Assembly: GCF_030546575.1 (NCBI RefSeq)
Contig: NZ_JAUOTN010000010.1
Span: 1 to 64,000, forward strand
Reading direction: 5' to 3'
DNA length: 64,000 bases
Origin: Pontibacter coccineus
Lineage (GTDB): Bacteria; Bacteroidota; Bacteroidia; Cytophagales; Hymenobacteraceae
The notes under the pieces are model-generated. The model had not been told where the DNA came from and made no database searches. It was given only the letters and a program-made list of their open reading frames with translations. The position numbers and the translations under genes are program-made. Of this stretch, positions 16,163 to 26,037 are shown one piece after another; within the stretch, counting starts at the first letter, position 1, and every line of letters begins with the position of its first letter.

Positions 16163-17872
16163 TTAGAATGAATAAGAGACTCCTCCTATCAGGTTGATAC
16201 TTTTGTTGGGGTAATTTACAAACCTTTCGTACTTCTGCGCAAACAAATTATTCACCATCAGGAAAGTTGTGAATCTGTTGGAGAACCTGTAGTCGGCCTT
16301 CAGGTTCAGGTCCACGATCGAGTCCGTCTCCCGCAGCCCGAATGTGCCGTCAGGTCGGTGAATGCGCCCGAAAGAACTCCCAATATAGTAAAGTTCTGAA
16401 TTAAAGAGAATCTTGTCATAGAAGTTGTAAGTGGCAAAAACGCTAGCCATCAACTCCGGACGGTGAAATGCCTGCTCTAAGGTAGCTGTGCTATACTTGT
16501 TATAATCAGCCTTTAATCCTATCCGCAGTTCGTCTGAATAATTAAAAGTTGCCTCTCCATAAATATTCAAAACATTTGTAACGCCGTCGTCATACACCAG
16601 GTCAAACTTGGTAGAATCGCTTGCCGAGTTGTTGTAGAAGTACATGTTGCGGAAGTTCTGGTAGGCCACACGACCTGTCAGATGCACAAAGTTGGCAATG
16701 TTGGCCTGCATACCACCGTATACCTCCAGCCCTTTGTTCTGGTCAGCCACTCGAACATTCGGCGCCAGGTATGGGTTCTCCTGTGTTAACTGATATAAAG
16801 TAACCCTTTGCAGATCGCCCCCTATACCTGCGTAAATCAACAGGTTACCTTTAATAGGCTCCACTCCTACACGCACCGTTGGGTATACATTGAATTTGCG
16901 GGCGTCGTTCACAGTATCACCTGTGTATGCAATGTTGGCACCAATCGAAAGCCGGATGGCATTAAGCTGGCGTTCGTACTGCGGATGCACTTTGAACAGG
17001 GTACGGCTAACCGAAGCAGAGTCTTTGTGCGACACTAGCGACAGGTCAGCATCCACCTTGAAAGCGGACACATCATCCAGGCCATACTCGGTGTTCAGTT
17101 TGGCTGCTATGTTCGTCTCCCGCATGTCGTAGCGGTCATTCAGGTAGTTTACGTTCAAACCTGCTTTGAACAAGAGCGGCATACCTGCGCCATGGTTGTG
17201 CAGATACCCTTCGGCATTCACACGGTTGAACACCTGGCTGATGGTGTCGCGGTCCACGGTAGTCTCCTGCTCCGGGCTATACCCGTAAAAGTGGTACTTA
17301 TCGCGTCCGTAGCCCAGTTTGCCACCTAAGGTAAGGCCCTGCATATACGATTCGCCGTTCAGGTTAATGGCGGAGTTAGTCACAGCGGAATTTTTCCCGT
17401 CTACCGGTCCTCTGGCAGACGTGATGTGGCTAACATCGGCTCCGTAAGAAGCTACGTTGCTGCGCTTGTTATGGAAATAACCTTTCAGGTATAGCGTACC
17501 GTAGTTGCCTATACCTGCCTTTATATAATTGCCATACAGTTTGGTCAGCTCGTCCTGTTTGATGGTGAGCACACGCATCTGCAGGTCCACATCCTGGCCT
17601 TCGAGGCGGTAGTCATTGAAGCGATAACGTACATTGCGCTCACCCGGCTCAGGAGCCACCACCGCAAATTTCTGGTAGTTACGCGAAGCCCGCGGCAGTT
17701 CGATCTTGCGATCCTTCTCCACCACTACTTCAGAATCCTGTAGCTTAGCCCCTTCGCCCCAACCTGTTGTCTGCGCCTGGGCACTGTTCAGAAAGCTATA
17801 CCCGGCACACAGCACAATCGCTGCTATGGAAGCTTTTTTCAATCTATTCTTCATGTTGCTATTTCTCTTCAT
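16163..17872 (-). CDS. Outer-membrane beta-barrel protein (TonB-receptor-like, no evident plug)
   Basis: A 569-residue exported protein with a signal peptide ending near SAQAQ (about residue 34) and then many alternating amphipathic strands typical of a barrel (LYLKGYFHNKRSN, GLTLGGKLGYGRDKYHFYGYS). It closes with NLIGGVSYSF, a C-terminal aromatic as required for Bam-dependent insertion. No clear plug domain or regulatory domain is visible, so it is shorter than classical TonB receptors. Met1 is used here, and Met7 is an alternative that gives a more typical signal peptide. It begins 6 bases after the large TPR gene and ends next to the HU/SPOR gene. It may be the outer-membrane partner of this operon's motor, by inference. 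Confidence 0.75.
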   Translation of the reverse strand: MKRNSNMKNRLKKASIAAIVLCAGYSFLNSAQAQTTGWGEGAKLQDSEVVVEKDRKIELPRASRNYQKFAVVAPEPGERNVRYRFNDYRLEGQDVDLQMRVLTIKQDELTKLYGNYIKAGIGNYGTLYLKGYFHNKRSNVASYGADVSHITSARGPVDGKNSAVTNSAINLNGESYMQGLTLGGKLGYGRDKYHFYGYSPEQETTVDRDTISQVFNRVNAEGYLHNHGAGMPLLFKAGLNVNYLNDRYDMRETNIAAKLNTEYGLDDVSAFKVDADLSLVSHKDSASVSRTLFKVHPQYERQLNAIRLSIGANIAYTGDTVNDARKFNVYPTVRVGVEPIKGNLLIYAGIGGDLQRVTLYQLTQENPYLAPNVRVADQNKGLEVYGGMQANIANFVHLTGRVAYQNFRNMYFYNNSASDSTKFDLVYDDGVTNVLNIYGEATFNYSDELRIGLKADYNKYSTATLEQAFHRPELMASVFATYNFYDKILFNSELYYIGSSFGRIHRPDGTFGLRETDSIVDLNLKADYRFSNRFTTFLMVNNLFAQKYERFVNYPNKSINLIGGVSYSF

Positions 17873-17878
17873 GATGCA

Positions 17879-20800
17879 TTATCGCTTTCTTCCCTTCACT
17901 GAGTCAGCCGGGGCTGTGCTTGGAGCACCACCCAATTTGGCCAGCTTCTGTTTTGCCTCTGCTACTATCTCCGGCACCGGTGAGTGCTCAATAACGGAGT
18001 TAAGTGTGGATGTAGCCTGGAAGGTTTCGTTCTGCGCCACATAGTTGTCTGCGATGATCAGGAAAGACTTGCCCAACCAGAAATCATAGCTGGAGAACTT
18101 CGTATTGAAGTCAAAGGCAACATCGATCGACTCTGCATATTTTTTCTGCTTGTAAAGGATCTCAGCTACCAGGTAATGCGCTTCCGCTCCGTTTTCATCA
18201 GTTGCCGATGCAGCCGCTTCACGCAGCTCTTTCAGAGCCTGGTCCAGATTACCTTCGGCATAGGTCGCTTTGCCTTTGTACAGCTGTGCCGTGTTAAAGA
18301 CATAGAGTGCGGAGTTACCCTGGCTGATCAACTCGTTGGCGATGCGCTTTGATGCCGCATAGTCGTTTGCCAGGAAGTGGCTCTTCATGAGGCCAGTCAA
18401 AGCGGTTTGCTGCTCCCGGCGGTTTGTGGCCGTGTCACGCAGGCGGCTGTAATACTTGATCGCCTCTGCGTAGTTCTTGTTCTCAAACTCAGCGTCCGCC
18501 ACTTTCTGAATCGCACGGTTCACATACTCACTCTTGTTCTCCTCTACAACAGCTTTCATGAGCGGCAAGCCCTTGTCCGGCTGGTTCACCCGGATGTAAG
18601 AGTCCGCCAGGAAGTAGTTGGCCTCGCTCACATAAGGGCTGTTCGGATAGGTCTTCAGGTAGTTCTCCAGTTTGGTGACCGCCTGATCGTACTTCTCGTT
18701 GAAATACAGTGTTTTAGAAGCTTCAAATTCAATGCTTTCCAAGGCATTGCTTTCCGGGTTTGCCGTTCTGAATTTCTCCGCATACGTATCAAATTCAGCG
18801 CTTTGGTTCTGGGTAGCCAGCACTTCCTGCAGACTGTAAAGAGAACCACTGGCAGAGCGGGAGTTCGGGAATTCGTCGAGCACGCGCTTGTAGTCAGCGG
18901 CGGCTTCCGCATTACGGCCCAGGTTAGCATAGGCTATACCTCTCTTCTCGAGGGCATTCGGTAGCAGGCGGCTTTGCGGCCTTCCCTGAATCAGCGCCGT
19001 GAAACCAGAAACAGCTGACTGGTAGTTGCCAGCCTCAAAATCGATGATGGCACGCTGGTACATGGCGGGTTCCACATAGCGCGACTTCTGGTACTGGCTG
19101 TAAACGGTCTGCAGGTTTTGCTTGGCCGCTTCTTTGTTGCCCATCAGACTCTGTACAATGCCTTTCTGGAAGTACACGTAGTCTTTGTCGTTGGAATTAG
19201 AGGCCAGTACTTTGTCATAGAGCGCCAGGGCAGGTGCATACTGTTTTTTCACATAATGCAGGTCCGCCAGTCGCATCATGGCATCGTAGTGGTTCGGGTC
19301 GCTGGTGCTGGTGCCGTCCACGTAGGCCTTGAAGTGCGGCATCGCTTTGTCGTACTCCTTGCTGTTATAGTAAGCATAGGCTATACCGTAGCGCGACTTC
19401 ATGTAATACTCTGACTTGCGGGCATCGCTGTTGCGGAACACAGCGGCGTAGCTGTTGATGGCATCCACGTAACGCTGACCCATCGAGAAAGCCTCCCCTT
19501 TCACAAAGTGGCTGGCCGCAGTGATCTCCTTGTCATAAGGGTACTGCAGTGATTTTTCCAGCATGGTAACCGCCGTCGGGAATTTGCCTTCATTGTAAAG
19601 GTTCACGCCGTACAGGTGCGTCATGCGCTGGTAAGTCTCCAGCATGCGATAGCTCTTGTCCGGCATATTCTCGATGTGTCGGATTGCCTCTGAGTAGTTA
19701 TTGGAGTTGAAGTAGGCTTCTGTCAGCAGGGCGTCCACGTCAGCGGTATGCTCAGACTTAGGGAATTCCTGGTTGAAATTCTGCAGGGAGTTGAATACGT
19801 CGCGGAAATTACCCAGCTCATAGCTTACCTGCGCAAATTTAACGGTAGCTGCTTCCGTGATCTTTCTATCCTTGTCATTCTTGCGGGCCTGGTCAAAGGC
19901 TGTGAGGGCATACTGCTTATTGTCCTCACGCAGGTAGCTCAAACCCAGGTAGTAAGCCGCATTCTGGCCAAGCTCGTCCTTTTTGCTGGCTACCTCCTTA
20001 AAGTTGGCAATCGCGTTTTTATAGTTGCCGTTCTTGTAATCGGTATAGGCAATCTTGTATTGGATCACCGGATCCAGCTTGCGCTTGCCTTGGGCATATT
20101 GGCTAAAATACTCCTCGGCTTTTTTGTATTCGGCTCGCTGGTAATACGCGTCGCCTACCAGAAGCGCAATTTCTTCTGCCTGTTGCACTTTCGGGGTTTT
20201 GGCCAAAGCCGCCTCCCCGTATTTGATCACCTCGAAAATGTCCTGCTCCTTGTACAGAATCTCGGTGATCATGTAAGGCACGATCTGCGCATAGGCTTCA
20301 TTTTTCTCTGCGATCAGCAGGTCAGCCTTGGCAGCGTCGTAGTCGCCCTCGCGGTAGGCAATGTAACCGGCGTAATAGTTAGAGGCATAGGCAAAGCGGT
20401 GCTCGTCCTCTCTAAAGCCGGTCGTCTTGTTCTTATCGAACCAGATCTTGGCGTTTTTGAAATCCTTGTTAGCGAAGTAAGAATAGCCTAGCTTAAACTC
20501 CAGCTCCTTATTCTGCTTGATACTCAGAAGATGTGTCGGGGCGCTCTCCAGCTTCTCCACCGCCTTTTTGTAATCCTTGTTCTCGAAGTAGAAAAGGCCC
20601 AGTTCGTAGTTCGCCAGGGTAGTCTTCGGGTGGGTCGGGAACTTGCGGGTGAAGTTCAGGATCAGCTGTTCGGCGTCGGGGTGCAGCAGGTATAGGCCAC
20701 TCAGGGCATAGTAATACTGCGCGTCTGCGGTCTTGGCATCGTCACCGATCAGGTTGATGTACTTGCGGAAAGCCTCTTGAGCCGCTCCGTACTTGGCGCG

Positions 20801-20929
20801 GTCAAACAGCTCCACGCCTTCATGGTAGTGCTTGTCTTTTGCGGTGAACACCTGGGTGTGCTGGGCCACCGCTATGTGGCTTCCTCCAGCCAAAACCGAT
20901 GCCAGCGCTACTTTATAGGCTATCTTCAT
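17879..20929 (-). CDS. Large tetratricopeptide-repeat protein, exported
   Basis: A 1016-residue protein with an N-terminal signal sequence (IAYKVALASVLAGGSHIAVAQ) and then TPR units almost throughout (HYHEGVELFDRAKYGAAQEAFRKYI; YYALSGLY; ELGLFYFENKDYKKAVEKL; many more). I judge over 20 helical hairpins. Such proteins scaffold protein complexes in the periplasm. It is the first gene of the operon that encodes a barrel protein, a SPOR protein and the ExbBD-TonB motor, so it may assemble an envelope complex driven by that motor. This is inferred from context. The TAnnTTTG element about 95 bases upstream is the likely operon promoter. Confidence 0.85.
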   Translation of the reverse strand: MKIAYKVALASVLAGGSHIAVAQHTQVFTAKDKHYHEGVELFDRAKYGAAQEAFRKYINLIGDDAKTADAQYYYALSGLYLLHPDAEQLILNFTRKFPTHPKTTLANYELGLFYFENKDYKKAVEKLESAPTHLLSIKQNKELEFKLGYSYFANKDFKNAKIWFDKNKTTGFREDEHRFAYASNYYAGYIAYREGDYDAAKADLLIAEKNEAYAQIVPYMITEILYKEQDIFEVIKYGEAALAKTPKVQQAEEIALLVGDAYYQRAEYKKAEEYFSQYAQGKRKLDPVIQYKIAYTDYKNGNYKNAIANFKEVASKKDELGQNAAYYLGLSYLREDNKQYALTAFDQARKNDKDRKITEAATVKFAQVSYELGNFRDVFNSLQNFNQEFPKSEHTADVDALLTEAYFNSNNYSEAIRHIENMPDKSYRMLETYQRMTHLYGVNLYNEGKFPTAVTMLEKSLQYPYDKEITAASHFVKGEAFSMGQRYVDAINSYAAVFRNSDARKSEYYMKSRYGIAYAYYNSKEYDKAMPHFKAYVDGTSTSDPNHYDAMMRLADLHYVKKQYAPALALYDKVLASNSNDKDYVYFQKGIVQSLMGNKEAAKQNLQTVYSQYQKSRYVEPAMYQRAIIDFEAGNYQSAVSGFTALIQGRPQSRLLPNALEKRGIAYANLGRNAEAAADYKRVLDEFPNSRSASGSLYSLQEVLATQNQSAEFDTYAEKFRTANPESNALESIEFEASKTLYFNEKYDQAVTKLENYLKTYPNSPYVSEANYFLADSYIRVNQPDKGLPLMKAVVEENKSEYVNRAIQKVADAEFENKNYAEAIKYYSRLRDTATNRREQQTALTGLMKSHFLANDYAASKRIANELISQGNSALYVFNTAQLYKGKATYAEGNLDQALKELREAAASATDENGAEAHYLVAEILYKQKKYAESIDVAFDFNTKFSSYDFWLGKSFLIIADNYVAQNETFQATSTLNSVIEHSPVPEIVAEAKQKLAKLGGAPSTAPADSVKGRKR

Positions 20930-21023
20930 ATGTATCTTACTGCTCGCTTATGAGCTATTCTTATGGCTTATTCTTAGAAAACAGGTCTAAGCGCCCGCAA
21001 GCGCCATGCCCGAAAGGCAAACT

Positions 21024-21031
21024 CAAAGTTA
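21024..21031 (-). promoter_or_regulatory. Putative promoter -7 element of the TPR/TonB operon
   Basis: On the minus strand TAACTTTG (21031-21024) is an exact TAnnTTTG match 95 bases upstream of the TPR gene. The usual TTG is not seen at the expected distance. Confidence 0.45.
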
Positions 21032-21159
21032 ATTAAAAATCGATAACCGCACGAACCATAGGTGATAAACATCGGGCTGATAAGCTCCAGGAAACACCTC
21101 ACACCTCTATACAATGCAGCAGTAGCAGCAAATATTGTGCTGATCGCGTGAAATTGTGC

Positions 21160-22209
21160 TTATTGATAGGCTAATGTTCTCGGTACGGGGTGCAATATCT
21201 TGAAAACCAGTTCCTTTAAAATTTCTGATTCGCTCATATCGCCGCCGCATATACCCTTCACCTGCAGGTCGGCCACCCGGATATGGTATATGATATCTAC
21301 CACACGCGAAAGCGGAAATACCCGTAGCGCCAGCATGTATTCCTTTACTAAGAAACCCCGGTTGCCCAAGCTCTTCCGCACCCCGGACTCAGACTTATCT
21401 GCAGACTGGTGTAGGGTCAAAAGCTTGGTGAAAAACGTAAAGAGCAGACTCAGGTTAGGTATAAGGGGATTATTTTTTGGGTTTGCCTCAAAATACAGAA
21501 CAATCCGGTTGGCCTTGAGTGCGTCCTGCGCAATAAGCGCCGATTGCAGCTCAAAAATATTGTACTCCTTGCTGATACCGACATTCTCCTGTACCACCCG
21601 CTCGTCTATCATCTGCCCGGGCAGCAGGTTGATCAGCAGTTTGTCTATCTCGTTGGCCTGCCGTGACAGGTCGGCGCCGATGAATTCGCTGAGCAGCAAT
21701 ACGGCTTTGGGGCTGATCTGTAGGCCTTTGCTTTTCACGTAACCAGTGATCCAGGCAGGTATCTGGTTGTCATACAGCTTTTTGGTAGTCAGCAGCACGG
21801 CATGTTTCTGTACCACTTTGCCCAGCGATTTACGACCATCCAGGGTTTTGTGCTTATGGCAGAAGACCAGTATGGTAGAAGGCAACGGGTTTTGCAGGTA
21901 GGCCTCCAGCTGTTTGATTCCTTCTTCCCGTTCTAGGTCCACAATACTCTGCGCCTCCTTCACGATCACGACTTGGCGCTCGGACATCATCGGGAAACGC
22001 TTGGCCTGCAGCAGCACCGTGGCCACATCCACGTCCTTACCGTAAACCACTACCTGGTTAAAGCCTTTCTCGTGCTCCTGAAGCGCGTTGGCCTCTATAA
22101 AGTCAGCAATCTGGTCAATGTAAAAAGGCTCCTCACCCTGCAGAAAATACACAGGTGCGAACTGCCTTTTCTTTAATTGCTCCAAGATGCCCTCCGGGGT
22201 GTGCGACAT
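21160..22209 (-). CDS. holA: DNA polymerase III delta subunit
   Basis: The 349-residue clamp-loader subunit opens the sliding clamp during replication. The N-terminal segment FAPVYFLQGEEPFYIDQIADFIE is characteristic. The AAA+-like core continues with VVIVKEAQSI and LPSTILVFCHKHKTLDGRK, and the lid helices include LSEFIGADLSRQANEIDKLLINL. The length is typical. It is divergent from tyrS across a 699-base gap and stands alone. Confidence 0.93.
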   Translation of the reverse strand: MSHTPEGILEQLKKRQFAPVYFLQGEEPFYIDQIADFIEANALQEHEKGFNQVVVYGKDVDVATVLLQAKRFPMMSERQVVIVKEAQSIVDLEREEGIKQLEAYLQNPLPSTILVFCHKHKTLDGRKSLGKVVQKHAVLLTTKKLYDNQIPAWITGYVKSKGLQISPKAVLLLSEFIGADLSRQANEIDKLLINLLPGQMIDERVVQENVGISKEYNIFELQSALIAQDALKANRIVLYFEANPKNNPLIPNLSLLFTFFTKLLTLHQSADKSESGVRKSLGNRGFLVKEYMLALRVFPLSRVVDIIYHIRVADLQVKGICGGDMSESEILKELVFKILHPVPRTLAYQ

Positions 22210-22908
22210 AATGTTGGTAAGGTATAAGTTAGTGACGGTTCAGGTATACAGAGATCAAATATACGGGTATATGGGCTGCAAATGAAAGGCTGAAAGCGTA
22301 AAAAAGGAATAAACCTCCTATATGTTGTGCCTGCCCTGCCTATTGTATTATTGGGAAAATAATCCCTGCAAGATTCAATGTTAATCCTAAAACTTAAGGT
22401 ATAGGCAGTGCCTGTAACAGCTTATCTTTTAAATGCTTATAAAATGATGTACTGTTACAACCAGTAACCAGAGGTGGCAGGTATACGTGGCATAAGAGAA
22501 GCATCCATCAGCTGCAGGCGGTAAATTTAACACATCACGTCCACATCATCTCAAGCCAACTGAAATTAATCAACTAAAACATGAAGCAGATTCATATAAA
22601 ACACTAAGAATCTATTTATTATAACTGGTACAAAACAACTTAAAAGGTATAGCATAATGCTAACAGATCGAGCGCTGATGAAGTACCTTCCGCAGGTATA
22701 GCCACATAGTTATGTAGTTACTACATTACTATACCTGGAAAACAGTAGTGACACCTGATACACTTTTGTAAGTAAAGTTCCTGCTGCTTACGGCAAGCCT
22801 ATACCCAAACAATATCAACGGAACGGCTCACTCGTGAGGGAATTACTGACCATGAATCTGCCAACTCTTTCCTATATTTGCCCTGAACTGACGATTTTTT
22901 AGGCTTAC
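22210..22908. other. Long divergent intergenic region packed with AGGTATA words
   Basis: No credible gene is seen in these 699 bases. Seven copies of AGGTATA/TATACCT occur at 22220, 22242, 22397, 22479, 22645, 22694 and 22730. CAGGTATAG (22693-22701) and CTATACCTG (22729-22737) flank a second inverted repeat, TAGTTATGTAG/CTACATTACTA (22707-22731). The tyrS promoter element lies at the right end. Confidence 0.75.
22873..22880 (+). promoter_or_regulatory. tyrS promoter -7 element
   Basis: TATATTTG is an exact TAnnTTTG match and ends 28 bases ahead of the tyrS ATG, the expected distance for a short leader. Confidence 0.6.
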
Positions 22909-24213
22909 ATGAATCTGATAGAAGAATTAAGATGGAGAGGCATGCTCCACGATTTCATGCCTGGTACAGAAGAACAACTGGCTTCCGGTATGACCACGGG
23001 TTATATCGGCTTTGACCCGACGGCCTCATCATTGCATATTGGCAACTTGGCTACGATTATGCTACTGGTACACCTGCAGCGTGCCGGACATAAGCCGATC
23101 GCGCTGGTAGGCGGTGCGACCGGGATGATCGGTGACCCATCCGGCAAGTCGGCCGAGCGAAACCTGCTCGACGAAGCGACCCTGCAGGCCAACCAGGCAG
23201 GTATACGCAGGCAGCTCGAGAAGTTCCTGGACTTCAACTGTGGCGAGAATGCGGCTGAGATCGTGAACAATTACGACTGGTTCAAAGAGTTCAGCTTCCT
23301 GGGTTTTCTGCGTGAGGTGGGCAAGCACCTTACCGTGAATTATATGATGGCCAAAGACTCGGTGAAGAAGCGTATCAGCGCCGACGAAGAAGGTAACCGT
23401 GCCGAGGGCCTGTCTTTTACCGAGTTTTCTTACCAGCTCATACAAGGTTACGACTTCTACCATCTCTACAAGAATAAGAACGTGCGCCTGCAAATGGGTG
23501 CTTCCGACCAGTGGGGCAACATCACAACAGGCACCGAGCTAATCCGTCGCATCGATGAAGGCAAGGCCTTCGCCCTGGTTGGTAAACTGGTGACAAAAGC
23601 GGATGGTACTAAATTCGGCAAGTCAGAGGGTGGCAACGTATGGCTCGACCCAGCTTATACCTCCCCTTACAAGTTTTACCAGTTCTGGCTGAACCTGTCA
23701 GATGAAGAGGCTGAAAAGCTGATCAAGGTATACACGCTGCTTCCGCAGGACGAGATTGAGCGCATAACCGAAGAGCACAAACAAGCCCCTCATTTGCGTG
23801 TATTGCAAAAAGCCCTGGCTAAAGATGTTACAATTCGCGTGCATTCAGAAGAAGATTACAAATCAGCTGTCGATGCGTCCGAAATTTTATTTGGAAAAGG
23901 CGATTTAGAGACGCTAAAAGGCCTAAAAGAAGATGTTTTGCTCTCTGTATTCGAAGGCGTACCCCAGATTGAAGTGAGCAGAAACAACTACGAAGGAGCA
24001 GCTACAGTAAGCGATCTGCTTTCTGAAGTGACAGGAGGCCAGATTTTCGAATCGAAGGGCGAGGCCAAGCGCATGATTAAGAACGGAGGCGTGAGTATTA
24101 ACCGCCAAAAGATTCAGGGTACGGAAGACCCCGTGAATTACGAGCTGCTGCAGGAAAAATACCTGGTGGTGCAGAAAGGAAAGAAAAACTATTACCTGGT
24201 ATCTGTTAATTAA
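22909..24213 (+). CDS. tyrS: Tyrosyl-tRNA synthetase
   Basis: The 434-residue class I synthetase charges tRNA-Tyr. The Rossmann domain has the HIGH-type motif as HIGN (in [12 protein letters not shown]). The tyrosine-binding stretches [12 protein letters not shown] and [12 protein letters not shown] follow, and the KMSKS loop reads KFGKS (in [17 protein letters not shown]), as in most bacterial TyrRS. A C-terminal S4 RNA-binding domain covers about residues 355-430 ([17 protein letters not shown]). The start is set by the conserved [12 protein letters not shown]. It has its own promoter and terminator. Confidence 0.97.
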   Translation: MNLIEELRWRGMLHDFMPGTEEQLASGMTTGYIGFDPTASSLHIGNLATIMLLVHLQRAGHKPIALVGGATGMIGDPSGKSAERNLLDEATLQANQAGIRRQLEKFLDFNCGENAAEIVNNYDWFKEFSFLGFLREVGKHLTVNYMMAKDSVKKRISADEEGNRAEGLSFTEFSYQLIQGYDFYHLYKNKNVRLQMGASDQWGNITTGTELIRRIDEGKAFALVGKLVTKADGTKFGKSEGGNVWLDPAYTSPYKFYQFWLNLSDEEAEKLIKVYTLLPQDEIERITEEHKQAPHLRVLQKALAKDVTIRVHSEEDYKSAVDASEILFGKGDLETLKGLKEDVLLSVFEGVPQIEVSRNNYEGAATVSDLLSEVTGGQIFESKGEAKRMIKNGGVSINRQKIQGTEDPVNYELLQEKYLVVQKGKKNYYLVSVN

Positions 24214-24236
24214 CTAATAATCAGCAGCTTAGAAAC

Positions 24237-24268
24237 AAAAAAGGTGATCTTTACAGATCACCTTTTTT
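24237..24268. terminator. Bidirectional intrinsic terminator
   Basis: GGTGATCT (24243-24250) pairs with AGATCACC (24255-24262) around TTAC, flanked by A6 on the left and T6 on the right. It serves tyrS and the convergent histone-like gene. Confidence 0.9.
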
Positions 24269-24291
24269 GTTTCTTTTGTGCTTTAAGAAGC

Positions 24292-24483
24292 TTATTTCTT
24301 CTCTGGAGTGCTGTTCTTCATGTCCTGAACTTCCTTACGGATGTCCTGCGCCATGTTTTTCAGATCTTGCATACCTTTGCGTACACGCGTACCTGCAGCT
24401 GCATTGTTTTTGTCATAGAATTTTTCGAAGTCAGCTTCCAACGACATTACAAGGTCCTTGAGTTTGCTAAAGTTGTTGTTCAT
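24292..24483 (-). CDS. Histone H1-like small basic protein
   Basis: The 63-residue protein (start MNNNFSKLKDLVMSLEADF, then YDKNNAAAGTRVRKGMQDLKNMAQDIRKEV) is helical and Lys-rich. It matches the short family annotated as histone H1-like (Hc1-related) in Bacteroidota genomes, which is thought to bind DNA. The AAGTRVRKGMQ core is the family hallmark I recognise. It is a single-gene unit ending at the shared terminator with tyrS. The DNA-binding role is known only by analogy. Confidence 0.8.
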   Translation of the reverse strand: MNNNFSKLKDLVMSLEADFEKFYDKNNAAAGTRVRKGMQDLKNMAQDIRKEVQDMKNSTPEKK

Positions 24484-24589
24484 TTGAGGTGTTAATTATA
24501 GTGAAACATTTGTTTTTACTGCTCCAATATACACATTAAATGATAACATGCAAAGATTAGCAAACTTTAATATAGGCCTCCAGAGCAAA

Positions 24590-25828
24590 TTAAACAGATA
24601 CTGTTGACTTGGAGTATAGGCCTTTATCTAGTTTTTGTGCAATCTTTTCAAACGCGTCGATCGTCTCTTTTACATCGTCCAGGGTATGTACAGCGGTTGG
24701 GATCAGGCGGAGCATGATCACATCTTTCGGCACAACAGGATAAACCACGATCGAGCAGAAGATACTGTAGTTCTCGCGCAGATCGAGTGTCAGCTGCGTA
24801 GCGTCAGGAATCTGACCGTTGAGGAACACAGGTGTAACCGGTGACTCCGTTGTACCGATATTGAAGCCTTTTTCACGAAGACCTGACTGCAGGGCATGTA
24901 CTACTTCCCATAGCTTGTCCTTCAGTTCCGGCTGAGTACGCAGCAGCTCCAAGCGCTTGATGGCACCAATTGTCAATGGCATTGGCAGCGACTTGGCGAA
25001 GATTTGAGAGCGCATGTTGTAACGCAGGTACTCTACCACTTGCTCGTTAGAGGCAACAAAAGCACCGATGCTGGCCATGGATTTGGCAAACGTAGAGAAG
25101 TAAACGTCTATACCGTCCTGGCAGCCTAAATGCTCACCCGTACCGGCACCTGTCTTACCCATAGTACCAAACCCGTGTGCATCATCCACAAAAAGGCGGA
25201 AGTTGAATTTCTCCTTCAGTTTCACCACTTCGTCAAGCTTGCCCAGGTTACCGGACATACCGAACACACCTTCGGTGATCACCAGAATGGCGCCACCCGT
25301 GTTTTCAGCCCAACGCGTAGCACGTTCCAGCTGCTTCTCCAGGCTAGCCATGTCGTTGTGCGAATAAACAAAGCGTTTGCCCTGGTGCAGACGAACACCG
25401 TCAATGATACAGGCATGCGATTCGGCATCGTATACAATCACATCGTGGCGGTCAACCAGCGCATCGATAATAGACACGACACCCTGATAACCGAAGTTCA
25501 ACAAAAGGGCGTCCGGTTTCTGCACGAAATCCGCCAGCTCCGACTCCAGTTGCTCATGATAATTGGTGTTGCCAGACATGATGCGGGCACCCATCGGCGT
25601 CGCCATGCCCCAGGCCGCAGCGGCTTCGGCATCAGCTTTGCGCACTTCCGGGTGGTTTGCCAGGCCCAGGTAGTTGTTAAGGCTCCAGGTAAGCACCTCT
25701 TTGCCCCTGAACTTCATACGCGGGGCAATTTCCCCTTCAAGCTTTGGAAACGTGAAATAGCCATGCGCATAGTGTGAGTGGCTGCCTAACGGACCTCTGT
25801 TGGTCAACAACTTTTCAAATAAATCCAC
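24590..25828 (-). CDS. Alpha-oxoamine synthase (serine palmitoyltransferase / cysteate acyltransferase-like)
   Basis: A 412-residue PLP enzyme of the family that condenses an amino acid with an acyl thioester. The PLP site is clear: the Schiff-base lysine in FSTFAKSMASIGA (about Lys249) and the pyridine-nitrogen Asp plus His in FVDDAHGFGTMG (about 215-218). NNYLGLANHPEVR near the N-terminus and HACIIDGVRL in the middle are family segments. In Bacteroidota, homologues make the base of sphingolipids (serine as substrate) or of sulfonolipids/capnine (cysteate as substrate). Cytophagales often make sulfonolipids, so either is possible. 2-amino-3-ketobutyrate CoA ligase is a third option. A good promoter lies about 85 bases upstream. 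Confidence 0.85.
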   Translation of the reverse strand: MDLFEKLLTNRGPLGSHSHYAHGYFTFPKLEGEIAPRMKFRGKEVLTWSLNNYLGLANHPEVRKADAEAAAAWGMATPMGARIMSGNTNYHEQLESELADFVQKPDALLLNFGYQGVVSIIDALVDRHDVIVYDAESHACIIDGVRLHQGKRFVYSHNDMASLEKQLERATRWAENTGGAILVITEGVFGMSGNLGKLDEVVKLKEKFNFRLFVDDAHGFGTMGKTGAGTGEHLGCQDGIDVYFSTFAKSMASIGAFVASNEQVVEYLRYNMRSQIFAKSLPMPLTIGAIKRLELLRTQPELKDKLWEVVHALQSGLREKGFNIGTTESPVTPVFLNGQIPDATQLTLDLRENYSIFCSIVVYPVVPKDVIMLRLIPTAVHTLDDVKETIDAFEKIAQKLDKGLYSKSTVSV

Positions 25829-25912
25829 CTTGTGTTTAATTAAGTTACGGGATAATTTAAGGATTTTATGTAGTAGGTTATACTATATATTCAGTTCATA
25901 TTATACTGCCTG

Positions 25913-25943
25913 CAAATTTATGATTTTATAGATTCATAAACAA
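25913..25943 (-). promoter_or_regulatory. Promoter of the alpha-oxoamine synthase gene
   Basis: On the minus strand TTG (25943-25941), 20 bases, TAAATTTG (25920-25913): a full match to the Bacteroidota TTG-N17-23-TAnnTTTG consensus. Confidence 0.65.
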
Positions 25944-26037
25944 TTTCTAATACTCTTCCCTCCCCTTTTTCGGCAGCTCATTTTTAAGTTTGCCTGTTAT
26001 GCTGTTTCTTTGAAGAAAAATAAAGCTTAGCTGCAGC

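Noticed and set aside
15356-16171. 271-residue plus-strand frame opposite the HU/SPOR gene
   Set aside because: The minus strand has clear HU-CCDC81 and SPOR domains. The plus frame shows no motif and crosses gene borders.
19748-20491. 247-residue plus-strand frame opposite the large TPR gene
   Set aside because: Long antisense frames arise from repeated TPR codons. The product is Leu/Val-rich without membrane-protein periodicity, and the sense frame is continuous.
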